DNA from: Vreelandella salicampi
GTDB taxonomy: Bacteria > Pseudomonadota > Gammaproteobacteria > Pseudomonadales > Halomonadaceae
DNA length: 64,000 nt
Assembly (NCBI RefSeq): GCF_013415105.1
Contig: NZ_JACCDF010000004.1
Span: forward strand, 62,001 to 126,000
Direction: 5' to 3'
How positions within the stretch are numbered: position 1 is the stretch's first letter; every line of letters begins with the position of its first letter. The notes under the pieces were generated by a model. The model was not told where the DNA came from. It saw nothing but the letters and a program-made list of their open reading frames with translations, and did no database searches. The translations under genes were made by a program, and so were the position numbers. This document shows positions 43,030-55,009 of this stretch, piece by piece.

Positions 43030-45183
43030 ATGAAACCCACACAGAGCCTGCTGATGGTGTTTTTACTGCCCATGCTGATCATCATAGTGCCCACGGCGGC
43101 ACTGGGGCTTGCCGCCCTGCATGGGTTTAAACACCAATCAGCGGAAAACCACGCGATGCAGCGCGCAGACTTGCAAACCCTCACGCAGATGGCCACTTTC
43201 GAGCGTGAACTCAGCGAGCTGCATCAACGTGTCAGCAGCGTGCTCAATGATGCCAACCAAGGAGAGCTAAACAGCAGGGAACGCTACGTTGAGTACGGCA
43301 CGATCACCGAGCAACTCTCCGCGCTCAGCCATCGTGTCGACACCCTGACCCAGTCGCCGCTTATTACCGACTTATACCCGCAAAACGCCGCCGCGCTGAA
43401 GGCGGCATTTCAGGAGTATCAGCGCTTTATTGAAATGGCCAATGAAGCCACCACACTCAACCAGAAAGAGGTGATGGTCTATTTACGCGAAGCGCAGAGC
43501 AACTTTAACCGCTTCGTGATGCTCACACAGCATGTCTTAACCGGGCTTACCCAACGCGCCAGCGAGCGAAACGACCTGGCGTTTGGCAACCTCGGCCGCT
43601 CGCTCTCTTCCAGTGTTTTTGCCAGTATCGGCATCTTGTCGTTGCTTATCATCGCCGCCGTTTTTGCCGCGTGGCGTATGAACAAACGCCTGATGCTCGT
43701 GGGCGATGCGATTTTAGAGCTCTCTAACCCGCGCCAAACCCTGCCGGCGCTAAGTGCCATCGAGCGCATAAGCCACCGCCAAAGCGGGCCCCTCAAACGG
43801 TTGGCTGATGCACTTTTGACCTTTCGCGATAACGAGCGTCAACGCCGCGACGCCGAGAAAAAAGTGCACCAACTCGCCTATTACGACACCCTGACCGACC
43901 TACCCAACTGGCGCCTGCTGCGCGAACATTTGCAACACTCCATCGAAACCAACCACAAAACCCAAACCTTTGGCGCGCTGATTTATATCGATGTCGATAT
44001 GTTCAAACGCATCAACGACAGTAGCGGCCATCGCGCTGGCGATAGCATTTTGCGTCAGATTGCCGAGCGTTTAACCCAGCTCGCGGAAGAGTGCTTCACC
44101 CTCGGGCGCTTAGGAGGGGATGAGTTCGCGGTGATTATCGACGGCTTGGCCGAAGAGCATGTGCCAGCGGCGGAGAAAGCCGAGCAAGTCGCCGAGCAAA
44201 TCCGTCAAGCGCTGGGCGAGCCTTACCGCCTGGATGACAACGTCGAATTTATCAGTGCAAGTCAGGGAATTGCCCTGTTTCACCGCGGCGATGAGGATAT
44301 CAACGCGCTTTTTCAGTACGCCAACGCTGCCGCTCACGTGGCAAAGAAAAGCGGCCCTGGCAGCATTCGTTTTTACGACCCGGCGATTCAAGCCGAAATC
44401 GAGGAGCGCACGGTACTCGAGCGCGACTTACGCTTTGCGATTGAGCGTGAGGAATTTGTCCTGGTGTATCAAATGCAGGTCGATAACCACGGCCACCCTA
44501 TCGGGGCCGAAGCGCTGATCCGCTGGCAGCACCCGCGTAACGGCTTTGTCTCGCCGGGTAAATTCATTCCGCTGGCCGAAGAGAGCGGCATGATCATCCC
44601 CATCGGTGGCTGGGTGCTCAAAGCCGCTTGCAAACAGCTGGTGGCCTGGCAGGCGGACGCCCATACCGCCGAACTGGTGCTGGCGGTGAACGTCAGCGCC
44701 AAGCAGTTTCAACAACCGGGTTTTGTTGAGGAAGTAGCCACGGTGCTTACGCAAACCGGGGCCCCGGCGCATAAGCTCAAACTGGAACTCACAGAAAGCA
44801 CCGTTTTAGGGAAAGTCGAAGAGACCATCGCGCGCATGCACAAGCTCAAAGCCCTTGGCGTTAGCTTCGCAATGGACGATTTCGGCACCGGCTACTCTTC
44901 GCTGCAATACTTAAAACGCCTGCCGCTCGATCAACTCAAGATTGACCAATCCTTCGTGCGCGATTTGCACCAAGATCCGGAAGACAAAGCGATTGTGCAG
45001 ACCATTATTGCCATGGGGCGGGCGCTACACCTGAATATCATCGCCGAAGGGGTCGAAACCCAGGCACACTGGCGTTATTTGAGCGAACACCAGTGCCACG
45101 CCTATCAGGGCTACTACTTTTGCAAACCCGTCAGCGCCGTCGAAATGGCCCAGACGTGCCTGGCGCCGCCGGCGTTAGCCTGA
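43030..45183 (+). CDS. Bifunctional-type GGDEF/EAL c-di-GMP protein
   Basis: A 717-residue membrane protein. Two helices flank a periplasmic domain of about 170 residues. The GGDEF domain keeps LGRLGGDEF but lacks an RxxD inhibitory site. The EAL domain has the full catalytic set: AEALIRWQHP, NVSAKQF, LELTES, MDDFGTGYSSL, LKIDQSFV and AEGVETQ. Phosphodiesterase activity is therefore expected; cyclase activity is possible. It follows the chemoreceptor by 43 bp on the same strand and may share its transcript. Confidence 0.93.
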   Translation: MKPTQSLLMVFLLPMLIIIVPTAALGLAALHGFKHQSAENHAMQRADLQTLTQMATFERELSELHQRVSSVLNDANQGELNSRERYVEYGTITEQLSALSHRVDTLTQSPLITDLYPQNAAALKAAFQEYQRFIEMANEATTLNQKEVMVYLREAQSNFNRFVMLTQHVLTGLTQRASERNDLAFGNLGRSLSSSVFASIGILSLLIIAAVFAAWRMNKRLMLVGDAILELSNPRQTLPALSAIERISHRQSGPLKRLADALLTFRDNERQRRDAEKKVHQLAYYDTLTDLPNWRLLREHLQHSIETNHKTQTFGALIYIDVDMFKRINDSSGHRAGDSILRQIAERLTQLAEECFTLGRLGGDEFAVIIDGLAEEHVPAAEKAEQVAEQIRQALGEPYRLDDNVEFISASQGIALFHRGDEDINALFQYANAAAHVAKKSGPGSIRFYDPAIQAEIEERTVLERDLRFAIEREEFVLVYQMQVDNHGHPIGAEALIRWQHPRNGFVSPGKFIPLAEESGMIIPIGGWVLKAACKQLVAWQADAHTAELVLAVNVSAKQFQQPGFVEEVATVLTQTGAPAHKLKLELTESTVLGKVEETIARMHKLKALGVSFAMDDFGTGYSSLQYLKRLPLDQLKIDQSFVRDLHQDPEDKAIVQTIIAMGRALHLNIIAEGVETQAHWRYLSEHQCHAYQGYYFCKPVSAVEMAQTCLAPPALA

Positions 45184-45198
45184 CGGCGGTGTCCCCGG

Positions 45199-46833
45199 CT
45201 ATTCGCCGGGCTGCCAGCCGTTGACGATGGGGTAGCGGCGATCACGCCCAAAGCCACGCGGGGTGACGCGCACGCCAACCGGCGCCTGGCGACGTTTGTA
45301 CTCGCAACGATCAACCAGCTTGACGATCTGATACACGTCGTCGCGCTTAAAGCCCGCGTCGATCATCGCTTCCGCGCTCATATCGCCCTCGATATAGCGC
45401 ACCAGGATGGCATCCAGCGTGTCGTAGTCGGGCAGCGAGTCACTATCCTGCTGACCAGGCGCCAACTCGGCGCTCGGCGGGCGCTCGATCACGCGTTCGG
45501 GGATGGCAGGCGACTCGCTATTACGCCAGCGAGCCAACCGGTATACCCAGGTTTTATACACGTCTTTAATGGCGTTGTAGCCGCCAACCATATCGCCGTA
45601 GAGCGTGGCATAGCCGACGGCCATCTCACTTTTGTTACCGGTGGTCAGCACCATCAGGCCCTTCTTGTTGGAGATGGCCATCAGCAGCACGCCGCGGCAT
45701 CGTGACTGCAGGTTTTCCTCGGTGGTGTCGCGCTCGGTGCCGGCAAAGCTTTCTGCCAACGTGCTCATAAAGGCTTCAACCATCGGCTCGATGGGCATGA
45801 TCTCGTACTCGACCCCGAGCATTTTGGCCTGTTCGGCGGCATCCTGTTTGGAAATATCGGCGGTGTAGTGATAAGGCATCATCACCGCTTGCACGCGCTG
45901 CGGGCCAAGAGCATCGACCGCAATCGCCAGCGACAGGGCCGAATCGATCCCGCCGGAAAGCCCGAGCACCACGCCTTTAAAGCCGCTTTTATTGACGTAA
46001 TCCCTAAGGCCCGTCACCAGCGCGCAGTAAAGGCTCTCCTCCGGCTCAACCTCAGGCTCAATCTCGCCGGGCTCTGGCACCCAGGCCGAAGCGCTTTGCT
46101 GGCGCAATTGCACCGGCATCAACCCCGCCTGCCAATACGGCGCCAGCACGCTGAGTTCGCCCTGAGCATCCACGCAGCACGAGCCGCCGTCAAACACCAG
46201 CTCGTCCTGGCCGCCAATGGTGTTGACGTAGATAATCGGTTTTCCCACATCTAAGGCACGCGCCTCCAATAGGCGCAGCCGCTCGGCGGGTTTGTCGTGA
46301 TGATAGGGTGAGGCGTGAAGGCTAACCAGCACCTCGGCCCCCGCCTTGCAGGTAGAACGGACCGGCTCGCCGTCCCACAGATCTTCACAAATCAAAATCC
46401 CCAGCTTCGCGCCCTTGTGCTCGTAAACCAGCGGCTCAGTGCCCGGCGTGAAGTAGCGCTGCTCATCGAAGACTTGGTAGTTAGGCAGCGCGTGCTTGGC
46501 GTACTCCGCCTCCCACCGGCCGTTATACAACACACCGGCGAGGTTATAACAGCGCCCTTCGCGCACCCCGGGGTAACCGATAATCACCAGCACATCGCGG
46601 GCGACTTTTTCCGCCATCGTCGCACGGGCTTCGCGCAAACGCGTCTCCATCGACGGGCGTAGCAGTAAATCCTCTGGCGGGTAGCCAGAAAGAAACAGCT
46701 CAGGGAAGACAACAATATCGGCGCCATGCTCGATGCGCGCTTCGCGCACCGCTTCAATCGCGCGGGCGGCGTTGCCGGGAATATCCCCCACCAGGGGGTC
46801 GAGTTGGGCCATGACCAGCGTTAAGTCTTGCAT
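45199..46833 (-). CDS. nadE: Glutamine-dependent NAD+ synthase
   Basis: A 544-residue two-domain enzyme that amidates nicotinate adenine dinucleotide, the last step of NAD synthesis. The N-terminal nitrilase-type glutaminase has VFPELFLSGYPPED (Glu), YAKHALPNY (Lys) and ILICEDLWD (Cys). The C-terminal synthetase has the ATP pyrophosphatase P-loop GLSGGIDSALSLA. It is complete. It is convergent with the GGDEF/EAL gene, 15 bp apart. Confidence 0.95.
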   Translation of the reverse strand: MQDLTLVMAQLDPLVGDIPGNAARAIEAVREARIEHGADIVVFPELFLSGYPPEDLLLRPSMETRLREARATMAEKVARDVLVIIGYPGVREGRCYNLAGVLYNGRWEAEYAKHALPNYQVFDEQRYFTPGTEPLVYEHKGAKLGILICEDLWDGEPVRSTCKAGAEVLVSLHASPYHHDKPAERLRLLEARALDVGKPIIYVNTIGGQDELVFDGGSCCVDAQGELSVLAPYWQAGLMPVQLRQQSASAWVPEPGEIEPEVEPEESLYCALVTGLRDYVNKSGFKGVVLGLSGGIDSALSLAIAVDALGPQRVQAVMMPYHYTADISKQDAAEQAKMLGVEYEIMPIEPMVEAFMSTLAESFAGTERDTTEENLQSRCRGVLLMAISNKKGLMVLTTGNKSEMAVGYATLYGDMVGGYNAIKDVYKTWVYRLARWRNSESPAIPERVIERPPSAELAPGQQDSDSLPDYDTLDAILVRYIEGDMSAEAMIDAGFKRDDVYQIVKLVDRCEYKRRQAPVGVRVTPRGFGRDRRYPIVNGWQPGE

Positions 46834-46949
46834 GGGCGTTCAAATCTCTTGAGAATCGTGAAATCGCAGTGACGCTTTACTCGCCCCATTGTCCCGCAAG
46901 GGCAAGCGGCTGGCAAAGGTCGCACTGACACCCCTGGGAGTTTTAAAGG

Positions 46950-47252
46950 ATGAACCTGTTGATCATTCGTTTAATCATTTTCGCCGTGCTGTTTTTTGCC
47001 GGCCTCAAACTTTACGGCATGTACCGCGAATGGAAACTTGACCGCGAAACGCTGGAGCAAAACCCCGAACGCCGCGATGGCGGCCAGATGGTGCGCTGCC
47101 AATGGTGCAACGTTCACGTGCCGGAACAAGACGCCCTGCGCGAACAACAGCAGTGGTTCTGCTCAAGCGCCCACCGCGACCGCTTTCTCCAAGAACAGCG
47201 CGAAGAAGCACCGACCCAACATCAGCATGAGGACCCTGATAAACGCGACTAG
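46950..47252 (+). CDS. PP0621 family protein
   Basis: A 100-residue protein with one N-terminal membrane helix (LLIIRLIIFAVLFFAGLKLYG) and a cytoplasmic treble-clef-like zinc site: MVRCQWCNVHVPEQDAL and WFCSSAHRDRFLQ (two Cys, then Cys and His). This is the PP0621 pattern known from pseudomonads; the function is unknown. It overlaps the convergent thiO by 4 bp. Confidence 0.85.
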   Translation: MNLLIIRLIIFAVLFFAGLKLYGMYREWKLDRETLEQNPERRDGGQMVRCQWCNVHVPEQDALREQQQWFCSSAHRDRFLQEQREEAPTQHQHEDPDKRD

Positions 47253-48340
47253 GCCAAGCGCCCTTCCAGACGGTACGGCACCGGGTCAATCAACGCCTCG
47301 CGCCCCAGTAGTTGATCCACCAGCAAGTGCGTGGAGGCCGGCGCCAACACCAAACCATTGCGGAAATGCCCCGCGTTGACGTAGAGCCGCTCCCAACCCG
47401 GCACCGCGCCGATAAACGGCGTGCCATCGGGCGATCCGGGGCGCAGCCCGGCCCAGTGGTGCGCCACCGGGTAACCTGCCAAGGCGGGCACAATGGCTTC
47501 CGCGCTCTGCTTCAGCAGCGCCAGCGCCTCGGCGTCGGTGGTTTTATCAAAGCCGATATCTTCCAGCGTTGAGCCGGCCAGTACCAGACCATCGGCGCGG
47601 GGAATCACGTAGCGCCCGTCTTTTAATATCACCCGGCTGACCAGCCCCGGCGGCGTTTGAAAGGCAATCATCTGTCCTTTGATGGGCCTAACCGGCAGTG
47701 CTACCTCCAACGTCGCCAGAAGCCCCGCCACCCAGGCGCCGCCGCAGACGATCACGCGCTCACCGTGTAGCGGACCTTGGGCGGTTTCGACGCCGGTGAT
47801 CGTGCTGCCTTGGCGAATAAAGCGCTGTACTTCGCGCCCCTCACGCAGCGTAACCTCAGGCATCGCACTCAAGCGCGCTTTCAGCGCCTGCGCTAAGCGC
47901 GGATTGCGGATACTGCCGAGGGTCGGCATCCATAGAGCTCGTTCGCTGGGCGCTGCTTGCGGCTCCTTCTCGGCCACGAAGTCGCTATCGACGCGCTTAA
48001 GTGGCTTACCCATCGTGCGTGCCCAAGCAAGGGCTTTCGCCTCGTCGTCGACGTTGAGGTACAAAAGACCCTTCTGGCGATACTCCGGGTCAATGCCCGT
48101 CTCTTCCCACAAGCGAAGAGAAAGCGTGGGGTAAGCGCCTTCTGACCAGCGCGACAGCTGTGAAATTGGCGTGGCGTAGCGCCACGGATAAAGCGGCGAC
48201 ACAATGCCACCGCCGGCCCAGGAAGCCTCTTGCCCGCACTCACCACGTTCCACCAGCGTCACCCGTTGACCGGCATCCGCCAACTGCAGCGCGGTCATCA
48301 TACCGATGACCCCGCCACCAATAATTAAGAAATCGCTCAC
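47249..48340 (-). CDS. thiO: Glycine oxidase ThiO
   Basis: A 363-residue FAD-dependent amine oxidase of the DadA/ThiO type that makes dehydroglycine for the thiazole ring of thiamine. The FAD-binding motif is FLIIGGGVIGMMTALQLADAG near the N-terminus; ASWAGGGIVSPLYPWRY and the C-terminal VNAGHFRNGLVLAP are diagnostic. I take the GTG at 48340 because the frame before it (Arg/Cys-rich) does not look coding. No other thi genes are nearby. Confidence 0.85.
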   Translation of the reverse strand: MSDFLIIGGGVIGMMTALQLADAGQRVTLVERGECGQEASWAGGGIVSPLYPWRYATPISQLSRWSEGAYPTLSLRLWEETGIDPEYRQKGLLYLNVDDEAKALAWARTMGKPLKRVDSDFVAEKEPQAAPSERALWMPTLGSIRNPRLAQALKARLSAMPEVTLREGREVQRFIRQGSTITGVETAQGPLHGERVIVCGGAWVAGLLATLEVALPVRPIKGQMIAFQTPPGLVSRVILKDGRYVIPRADGLVLAGSTLEDIGFDKTTDAEALALLKQSAEAIVPALAGYPVAHHWAGLRPGSPDGTPFIGAVPGWERLYVNAGHFRNGLVLAPASTHLLVDQLLGREALIDPVPYRLEGRLA

Positions 48341-48486
48341 ACGTTTTGTCCGTTTTGGCTTACAGAACTTTGGCCAGCACCGTCTAGCTTGATGGGTAGA
48401 ACACCACCGCCTGGCCGCCGACCTTGAGCATAACCGCGCAGCCGAGCGGGTCAAGCGGCATTCATCACGGCCAGGGAGGCTTTCCT

Positions 48487-48999
48487 GTGAAATCCCCATC
48501 CCGAGGATTTACCCTGCTGGAGTTGTTGGTCGTCATATTGCTAATGGGCATCATGGCCACGTTAGCCACGCCCAGCTTTATCGCCTTTGGCGAACGCAAT
48601 GCCCAAAGTGCAGCCGTCAATCAGCTACAGAGCACGCTAGCGTTTGCGCGCAATACCGCAATTACGCAGCGCGTGGAGGTCACGGTCTGCCCGACGGACG
48701 CTGAGCGAGAAGCGTGTATTAACCAATGGAGTGGCCCGATTCTTGTGGTCGCGGGAGATAAACAGGAAAACTTCGATACCGATGATATCGTGCGAGTTTT
48801 TCCAGCGACGCAAAGGGCCAAAATCGCCTATAGCAGGAATTGGAAGCGCATCAAATTCACGCCGCTAGGGCATAGCAGCGGCTATAATGGACGCTTTTTT
48901 GTTTGCCCGGACAAGGCTGAGAGGGGAAGTGAGCTCGTACTTAGCCAACTTGGCCGTTTACGAACCAAGGAGCAGCCCTATGACTGCTCCTCGTCGTGA
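48487..48999 (+). CDS. GspH/FimT family pseudopilin
   Basis: A 170-residue prepilin-like protein. It has a class III leader (KSPSRG) cut before FTLLELLVVILLMGIMATLA, including the Glu5 needed for assembly, and then a globular domain with paired cysteines (CPTDAEREAC; FVCPD ... YDC). The GTG at 48487 follows GGGAGG. FimT-type minor pilins support DNA uptake or pilus priming; no other pilus genes are adjacent, so it is an orphan here. Confidence 0.88.
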   Translation: MKSPSRGFTLLELLVVILLMGIMATLATPSFIAFGERNAQSAAVNQLQSTLAFARNTAITQRVEVTVCPTDAEREACINQWSGPILVVAGDKQENFDTDDIVRVFPATQRAKIAYSRNWKRIKFTPLGHSSGYNGRFFVCPDKAERGSELVLSQLGRLRTKEQPYDCSSS

Positions 49000-49022
49000 G
49001 CACTTTATGGGTGACGGCGCGC

Positions 49023-50042
<1,020 letters not shown>

Positions 50043-50253
50043 TTAATAAATGGTACCAGCTCAGTGCGATTACAAGGGTTTATCTTAGCGATTAGGCGAA
50101 TATTGCCTTGAAATCATTTATCCACACACCCATGTGCTATTAGTGTATTGAGAAAACGATTGTTGAGGCATTAAAAGAACAAACCGTAAAGAAGACACAG
50201 ATCGTCGCTCTGCGAAACGGCTGCTAAGCTGTATCGCTGAAAAGGAGAAACCT

Positions 50254-53010
50254 ATGAGCAAGAGTCCCGAATCGCTACAAACCGAGTCGCTACAGACTCT
50301 CGAGGTGGGTAGCCAGACCTATCACTACTACAGCCTTCCTCACGCCGCCAGCGCGCTAGGCAACATCGACCGCCTGCCCAAGACCCTCAAAACGCTACTC
50401 GAAAACCAGCTACGCTTCGCCGATGACGAAAGCGTCGATGTTGAAGACATGCAAGCGCTGGTCGATTGGCAGAAGGAAGGCAAATCGAGCCGCGAGATCG
50501 GCTACCGCCCGGCTCGCGTGCTGATGCAAGATTTTACCGGTGTACCCGGTGTGGTGGACCTTGCCTCTATGCGCGCCGCCGTTGCCAAGCTCGGCGAAGA
50601 CCCATCGCGCATCAATCCGCTCTCACCGGTGGATTTGGTTATCGACCACTCGGTAATGGTGGATAACTTCGGCAACGCCGCAGCGTTTCAGGATAACGTC
50701 GATATCGAAATGCAGCGTAACCGCGAGCGCTACGAATTTCTGCGCTGGGGACAGGAAGCGTTTGATAACTTCCGCGTAGTCCCGCCCGGCACCGGTATCT
50801 GTCACCAGGTCAACCTGGAGTATCTTGGCCAAACGGTGTGGACGAAACAGGAAGACGGCAAGACCTTTGCCTACCCCGACACGCTCGTCGGCACCGACTC
50901 CCACACCACCATGATCAACGGTTTGGGCGTGCTCGGCTGGGGCGTTGGCGGTATCGAAGCGGAAGCCGCCATGCTCGGCCAGCCGGTCTCCATGCTGATT
51001 CCTGAAGTGGTCGGCTTTAAGCTTACCGGTAAGCTTCGCGAAGGCATCACCGCCACCGACCTGGTATTGACGGTCACCGAAATGCTGCGCAAAAAGGGCG
51101 TGGTCGGTAAGTTCGTTGAGTTTTACGGCGACGGCCTGAAAGATCTGCCGCTGGCCGACCGCGCCACCATCGCCAACATGGCACCCGAATACGGCGCCAC
51201 CTGTGGTTTCTTCCCGGTTGACGATGAAACGCTCAACTACATGCGTTTAACCGGCCGCGACGACGAGCAGGTTGCGCTGGTGGAAGCTTACAGCAAGACC
51301 CAAGGCCTATGGCGCGAACCGGGTGACGAGCCGGTCTTCACCGACTCGCTTCACCTGGATATGAACGAGGTCGAAGCCAGCCTTGCCGGTCCGAAACGTC
51401 CGCAGGACCGTGTCGAGCTGAAAGACATGCCAACGGCCTTCGCCCAAGTCATGAAAGACGACGGTAAAGCGCTCGCCCCTCAGTCATCGCCGGATAAGCT
51501 CGCCTCTGAAGGCGGCCAAACCGCCGTGGGCGTTGAACGTAGCTTTGATCACGACGACAGCCAAAACGTCAATTTCAAAGACCAGGATTTCAAGCTCAAC
51601 CCGGGCGCAGTGGTGATTGCGGCAATCACCTCTTGCACCAACACCTCCAACCCCAGTGTGATGATGGCGGCCGGTCTTGTGGCTCGAAATGCCCGCAAGA
51701 AAGGCTTAACGACCAAACCATGGGTCAAAACTTCGCTCGCGCCAGGCTCCAAGGTGGTAACCGACTACCTTAAAGCCGCTAACCTGAACGACGATTTAGA
51801 CGCGCTCGGGTTTAATCTCGTCGGCTACGGCTGCACCACGTGCATCGGTAACTCCGGCCCGTTACCGGAAGAAATCGAGAAAGCCGTCTCGGATGGCGAT
51901 TTGACCGTTGCCTCCGTGCTCTCGGGTAACCGTAACTTTGAAGGCCGCGTTCACCCGCTGGTGAAGACCAACTGGCTCGCTTCACCGCCCCTGGTGGTTG
52001 CCTATGCGCTCGCTGGCAACGTGCAGTGCGACCTCACCCAAGACGCGCTGGGCCAAGATAGCGATGGCAACCCGGTATATCTGAAAGACGTTTGGCCGTC
52101 GCAAGCGGAAATTGCCGAAGCCGTAGAGCAGGTAAATACTGAGATGTTCCGCAAGGAGTACGGCGAGGTATTTGAAGGGGACGATATCTGGAAATCCATT
52201 GATGTGCCGCAGAGCAAGGTCTACCAGTGGCCGGAATCGACCTACATCCAACACCCGCCGTTTTTTGAAGGCATGGAACGTGAGCCCGACGCCATCGAAG
52301 ACGTGAAAAATGCGCGTGTGCTAGCGATGCTGGGCGACTCGGTGACCACCGACCATATCTCGCCGGCCGGCGCCATCAAGCCCGACAGCCCGGCCGGGCG
52401 CTACCTTCAGGAGAAAGGCGTCAAGCCGGTCGATTTCAACTCCTACGGCTCGCGTCGCGGGAACCACGAAGTGATGATGCGCGGCACTTTCGCTAACGTG
52501 CGGATCAAAAACGAAATGCTCGACGGCGTGATCGGCGGCGAAACCCGCCACGTGCCAAGCGGCGAGCAAATGGCGATCTACGACGCGGCGATGAAGTACA
52601 AAGAGGAAGGCAAGCCGCTCGTCGTCATTGCTGGCAAAGAATACGGCACTGGCTCCTCGCGCGATTGGGCGGCCAAAGGCACGCGACTTCTCGGCGTGCG
52701 TGCGGTCCTCGCCGAATCGTTCGAGCGTATTCACCGCTCCAACCTGATCGGCATGGGCGTGGTACCGCTGCAGTTCCCTGAGGGCGAAAGCCGTCAAACG
52801 CTCGGTTTAACCGGCGATGAAGAAGTCTCGATTGAAGGGCTTTCCGAGCTAAGCCCGGGCGGCAACGTCAAAGTCAGAATCTTGAAAGCTGACGGCGAAG
52901 TGCACGATCTCGACGCCAAATGCCGAATCGATACCGTTAATGAGCTGGCGTACTACCGTCATGGTGGTATCCTTCATTATGTGCTGCGCAAGATGATTGG
53001 CGCAGCCTAG
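50254..53010 (+). CDS. acnA: Aconitate hydratase AcnA
   Basis: A 918-residue [4Fe-4S] TCA-cycle enzyme of the AcnA/IRP type. Cluster cysteines are in [10 protein letters not shown] and [14 protein letters not shown]. Other active-site segments are [21 protein letters not shown] and, in the swivel domain, [14 protein letters not shown]. Length and order are normal. AAAAGGAGAAA precedes the ATG, and a terminator follows 28 bp after the stop. Some AcnA proteins also bind mRNA when the cluster is lost. Confidence 0.97.
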   Translation: MSKSPESLQTESLQTLEVGSQTYHYYSLPHAASALGNIDRLPKTLKTLLENQLRFADDESVDVEDMQALVDWQKEGKSSREIGYRPARVLMQDFTGVPGVVDLASMRAAVAKLGEDPSRINPLSPVDLVIDHSVMVDNFGNAAAFQDNVDIEMQRNRERYEFLRWGQEAFDNFRVVPPGTGICHQVNLEYLGQTVWTKQEDGKTFAYPDTLVGTDSHTTMINGLGVLGWGVGGIEAEAAMLGQPVSMLIPEVVGFKLTGKLREGITATDLVLTVTEMLRKKGVVGKFVEFYGDGLKDLPLADRATIANMAPEYGATCGFFPVDDETLNYMRLTGRDDEQVALVEAYSKTQGLWREPGDEPVFTDSLHLDMNEVEASLAGPKRPQDRVELKDMPTAFAQVMKDDGKALAPQSSPDKLASEGGQTAVGVERSFDHDDSQNVNFKDQDFKLNPGAVVIAAITSCTNTSNPSVMMAAGLVARNARKKGLTTKPWVKTSLAPGSKVVTDYLKAANLNDDLDALGFNLVGYGCTTCIGNSGPLPEEIEKAVSDGDLTVASVLSGNRNFEGRVHPLVKTNWLASPPLVVAYALAGNVQCDLTQDALGQDSDGNPVYLKDVWPSQAEIAEAVEQVNTEMFRKEYGEVFEGDDIWKSIDVPQSKVYQWPESTYIQHPPFFEGMEREPDAIEDVKNARVLAMLGDSVTTDHISPAGAIKPDSPAGRYLQEKGVKPVDFNSYGSRRGNHEVMMRGTFANVRIKNEMLDGVIGGETRHVPSGEQMAIYDAAMKYKEEGKPLVVIAGKEYGTGSSRDWAAKGTRLLGVRAVLAESFERIHRSNLIGMGVVPLQFPEGESRQTLGLTGDEEVSIEGLSELSPGGNVKVRILKADGEVHDLDAKCRIDTVNELAYYRHGGILHYVLRKMIGAA

Positions 53011-53038
53011 TCGGGTAACCGACCGATCCAATGCTTGC

Positions 53039-53067
53039 AGCCCCCACTACGGTGGGGGCTTTTTTTG
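53039..53067 (+). terminator. Rho-independent terminator of acnA
   Basis: AGCCCCCAC-TACG-GTGGGGGCT is a perfect 9-bp stem followed by seven T residues, 28 bp after the acnA stop. Confidence 0.92.
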
Positions 53068-53108
53068 CGCTCTTTTTTTGTAAACACTTTTTATACACAC
53101 CTTTGAGA

Positions 53109-54785
53109 TTAAAACGCGCGGCGGCGGTAAAGGCGGTACTCCGGCGACCAACAGTTGCGCTCGATAGCCTCGCGCAGCTTGGTACCATTCGTTTTTAGTG
53201 CAACGCCGTTTTGCTGCGCCTGAGCGGCGACCTCAAAGGCGATGGACGTGCTGATCTCATTAATGCGCGAAAGTGGCGGTAACAAGGCGCCTTTACCTTC
53301 TTTCACCAGCGGTGCTTCGCGCGCTAGCGCCCGAGAGGCACTCATCAGCATTTCATCGGTCACTCGCGAGGCATTAGCGGCGAGCACGCCAAGCCCAATG
53401 CCGGGGAAGATGTAGGCGTTATTACACTGCGCGATAGGGTAGGAGCGCCCGTTATGCACCACCGGCGCGAAGGGGCTACCGGTTGCCACCAGCGCCTTGC
53501 CGTCCGTCCAACGGATGACATCCTCCGGCACCGCTTCGGCGCGAGACGTGGGGTTGGAGAGCGGCATAATGACCGGGTGTTCACAGCCAGCGTGCATGGT
53601 GCGGATAACGTCTTCGGTAAAAATCCCTTGCTGACCGCACACGCCGATCAGCACGGTCGGCTTCACTTGCGCGATGGTCTCTTCCAAGGCCTGGCCGTTC
53701 CAGTCTTTTACCAACGTCGCGTCGTGGGCTAAGCGGCGCTGGAAATCGCGCTGCCATGTTTGATCCGAGGTCATCAACCCCTCGCGATCGACCATAAAGA
53801 TGCGCGCGCGCGCCTCGGCTTCGCTTAAGCCTTCCGCCATCATCGATACCACTGCTTGCTCGGCGATGCCACAACCGGCTGACCCACCGCCGACAAACAC
53901 CACACGCTGATCCGCGATGGTCTCTTCCCGCGCCTGGCAAGCCGCCATCAAGGTGCCAACCACAACGGATGCCGTCCCCTGCACGTCATCGTTGAAGCAA
54001 CAAAGCTCGTCGCGATAGCGCTCTAACAGCGGGACCGCATTGGCTTGGGCGAAGTCTTCAAACTGCAGCAACACGTTCGGCCAACGGCGTTTTACCGCGG
54101 CCACAAAGTCGTCCATGAAAGCGTCATACTCTTCCTGACTAACCCGCTCGTGGCGCCAGCCCATATACATGGGGTCATCCAAAAGCGACTGGTTGTTGGT
54201 GCCCACGTCCAGCATGATGGGCAGCGTGTAGGCCGGGCTAATCCCCCCACAGGCGGTATACAGCGCAAGCTTACCAATCGGGATGCCCATGCCACCGATG
54301 CCCTGGTCTCCCAGACCCAAAATACGTTCGCCATCGGTGACCACGATGACCTTGACGTTGTCTTTGGTGGCACTGCGCAAAATGTCGTCCATGTACTCGC
54401 GATCCGGGTAGCCGATGAAAAGCCCCCGGTGATTGCGGTAAATATTGGAGAATTCTTGGCACGCCTTGCCCACGGTGGGGGTATAAATAATCGGCAGCAT
54501 TTCTTCCAAGTGCTGAGAAACCAAGCGGAAGTAGAGCGTTTCGTTGTCATCCTGAATCGCGCGCAGGTGGATATGGCGCTCAAGATCGCTATGGCACTGC
54601 TGATACTGGCGATACGCACGCGCTAGCTGATCCTCAATGGTCTCGACCTTTTGCGGCAAGAGCCCAATCAAATTAAACTCCAGACGCTCCTGCTGGGAAA
54701 ACGCGCTGCCTTTGTTGAGCAGCGGCATTTCCAACAGCGACGGGCCAGCATAAGGAATATACAGGGGACGTTTTTCGTGGGTCAT
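53109..54785 (-). CDS. maeA: NAD-dependent malic enzyme
   Basis: A 558-residue enzyme converting malate to pyruvate and CO2. The motif [21 protein letters not shown] (key [10 protein letters not shown], with the catalytic Tyr) and [24 protein letters not shown] (key [11 protein letters not shown]) are those of large, MaeA-type malic enzymes; a second Rossmann motif [15 protein letters not shown] binds the dinucleotide. There is no fused phosphotransacetylase domain, unlike MaeB. The ATG at 54785 gives the usual start; an extension to 54842 is not needed. Confidence 0.93.
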   Translation of the reverse strand: MTHEKRPLYIPYAGPSLLEMPLLNKGSAFSQQERLEFNLIGLLPQKVETIEDQLARAYRQYQQCHSDLERHIHLRAIQDDNETLYFRLVSQHLEEMLPIIYTPTVGKACQEFSNIYRNHRGLFIGYPDREYMDDILRSATKDNVKVIVVTDGERILGLGDQGIGGMGIPIGKLALYTACGGISPAYTLPIMLDVGTNNQSLLDDPMYMGWRHERVSQEEYDAFMDDFVAAVKRRWPNVLLQFEDFAQANAVPLLERYRDELCCFNDDVQGTASVVVGTLMAACQAREETIADQRVVFVGGGSAGCGIAEQAVVSMMAEGLSEAEARARIFMVDREGLMTSDQTWQRDFQRRLAHDATLVKDWNGQALEETIAQVKPTVLIGVCGQQGIFTEDVIRTMHAGCEHPVIMPLSNPTSRAEAVPEDVIRWTDGKALVATGSPFAPVVHNGRSYPIAQCNNAYIFPGIGLGVLAANASRVTDEMLMSASRALAREAPLVKEGKGALLPPLSRINEISTSIAFEVAAQAQQNGVALKTNGTKLREAIERNCWSPEYRLYRRRAF

Positions 54786-55009
54786 GGGCACTCTCCGCTT
54801 TTTTATCTCAGATGGCTGCTGCGGTGCAATAAAACCAAGCACTTACGTTAGCATAGCCATAATGTAACACGGCCCTAAGGCAAACTCTTTACCTGTTGAG
54901 AGGACTTTGCGACCCTTTCTTGTAACATTAGATTACTCATACTTTATATTTTCTACGTACTTATACATTTTCAATCTTTTACCAACGTGCATAGCGCGAT
55001 GGGGGTGAT

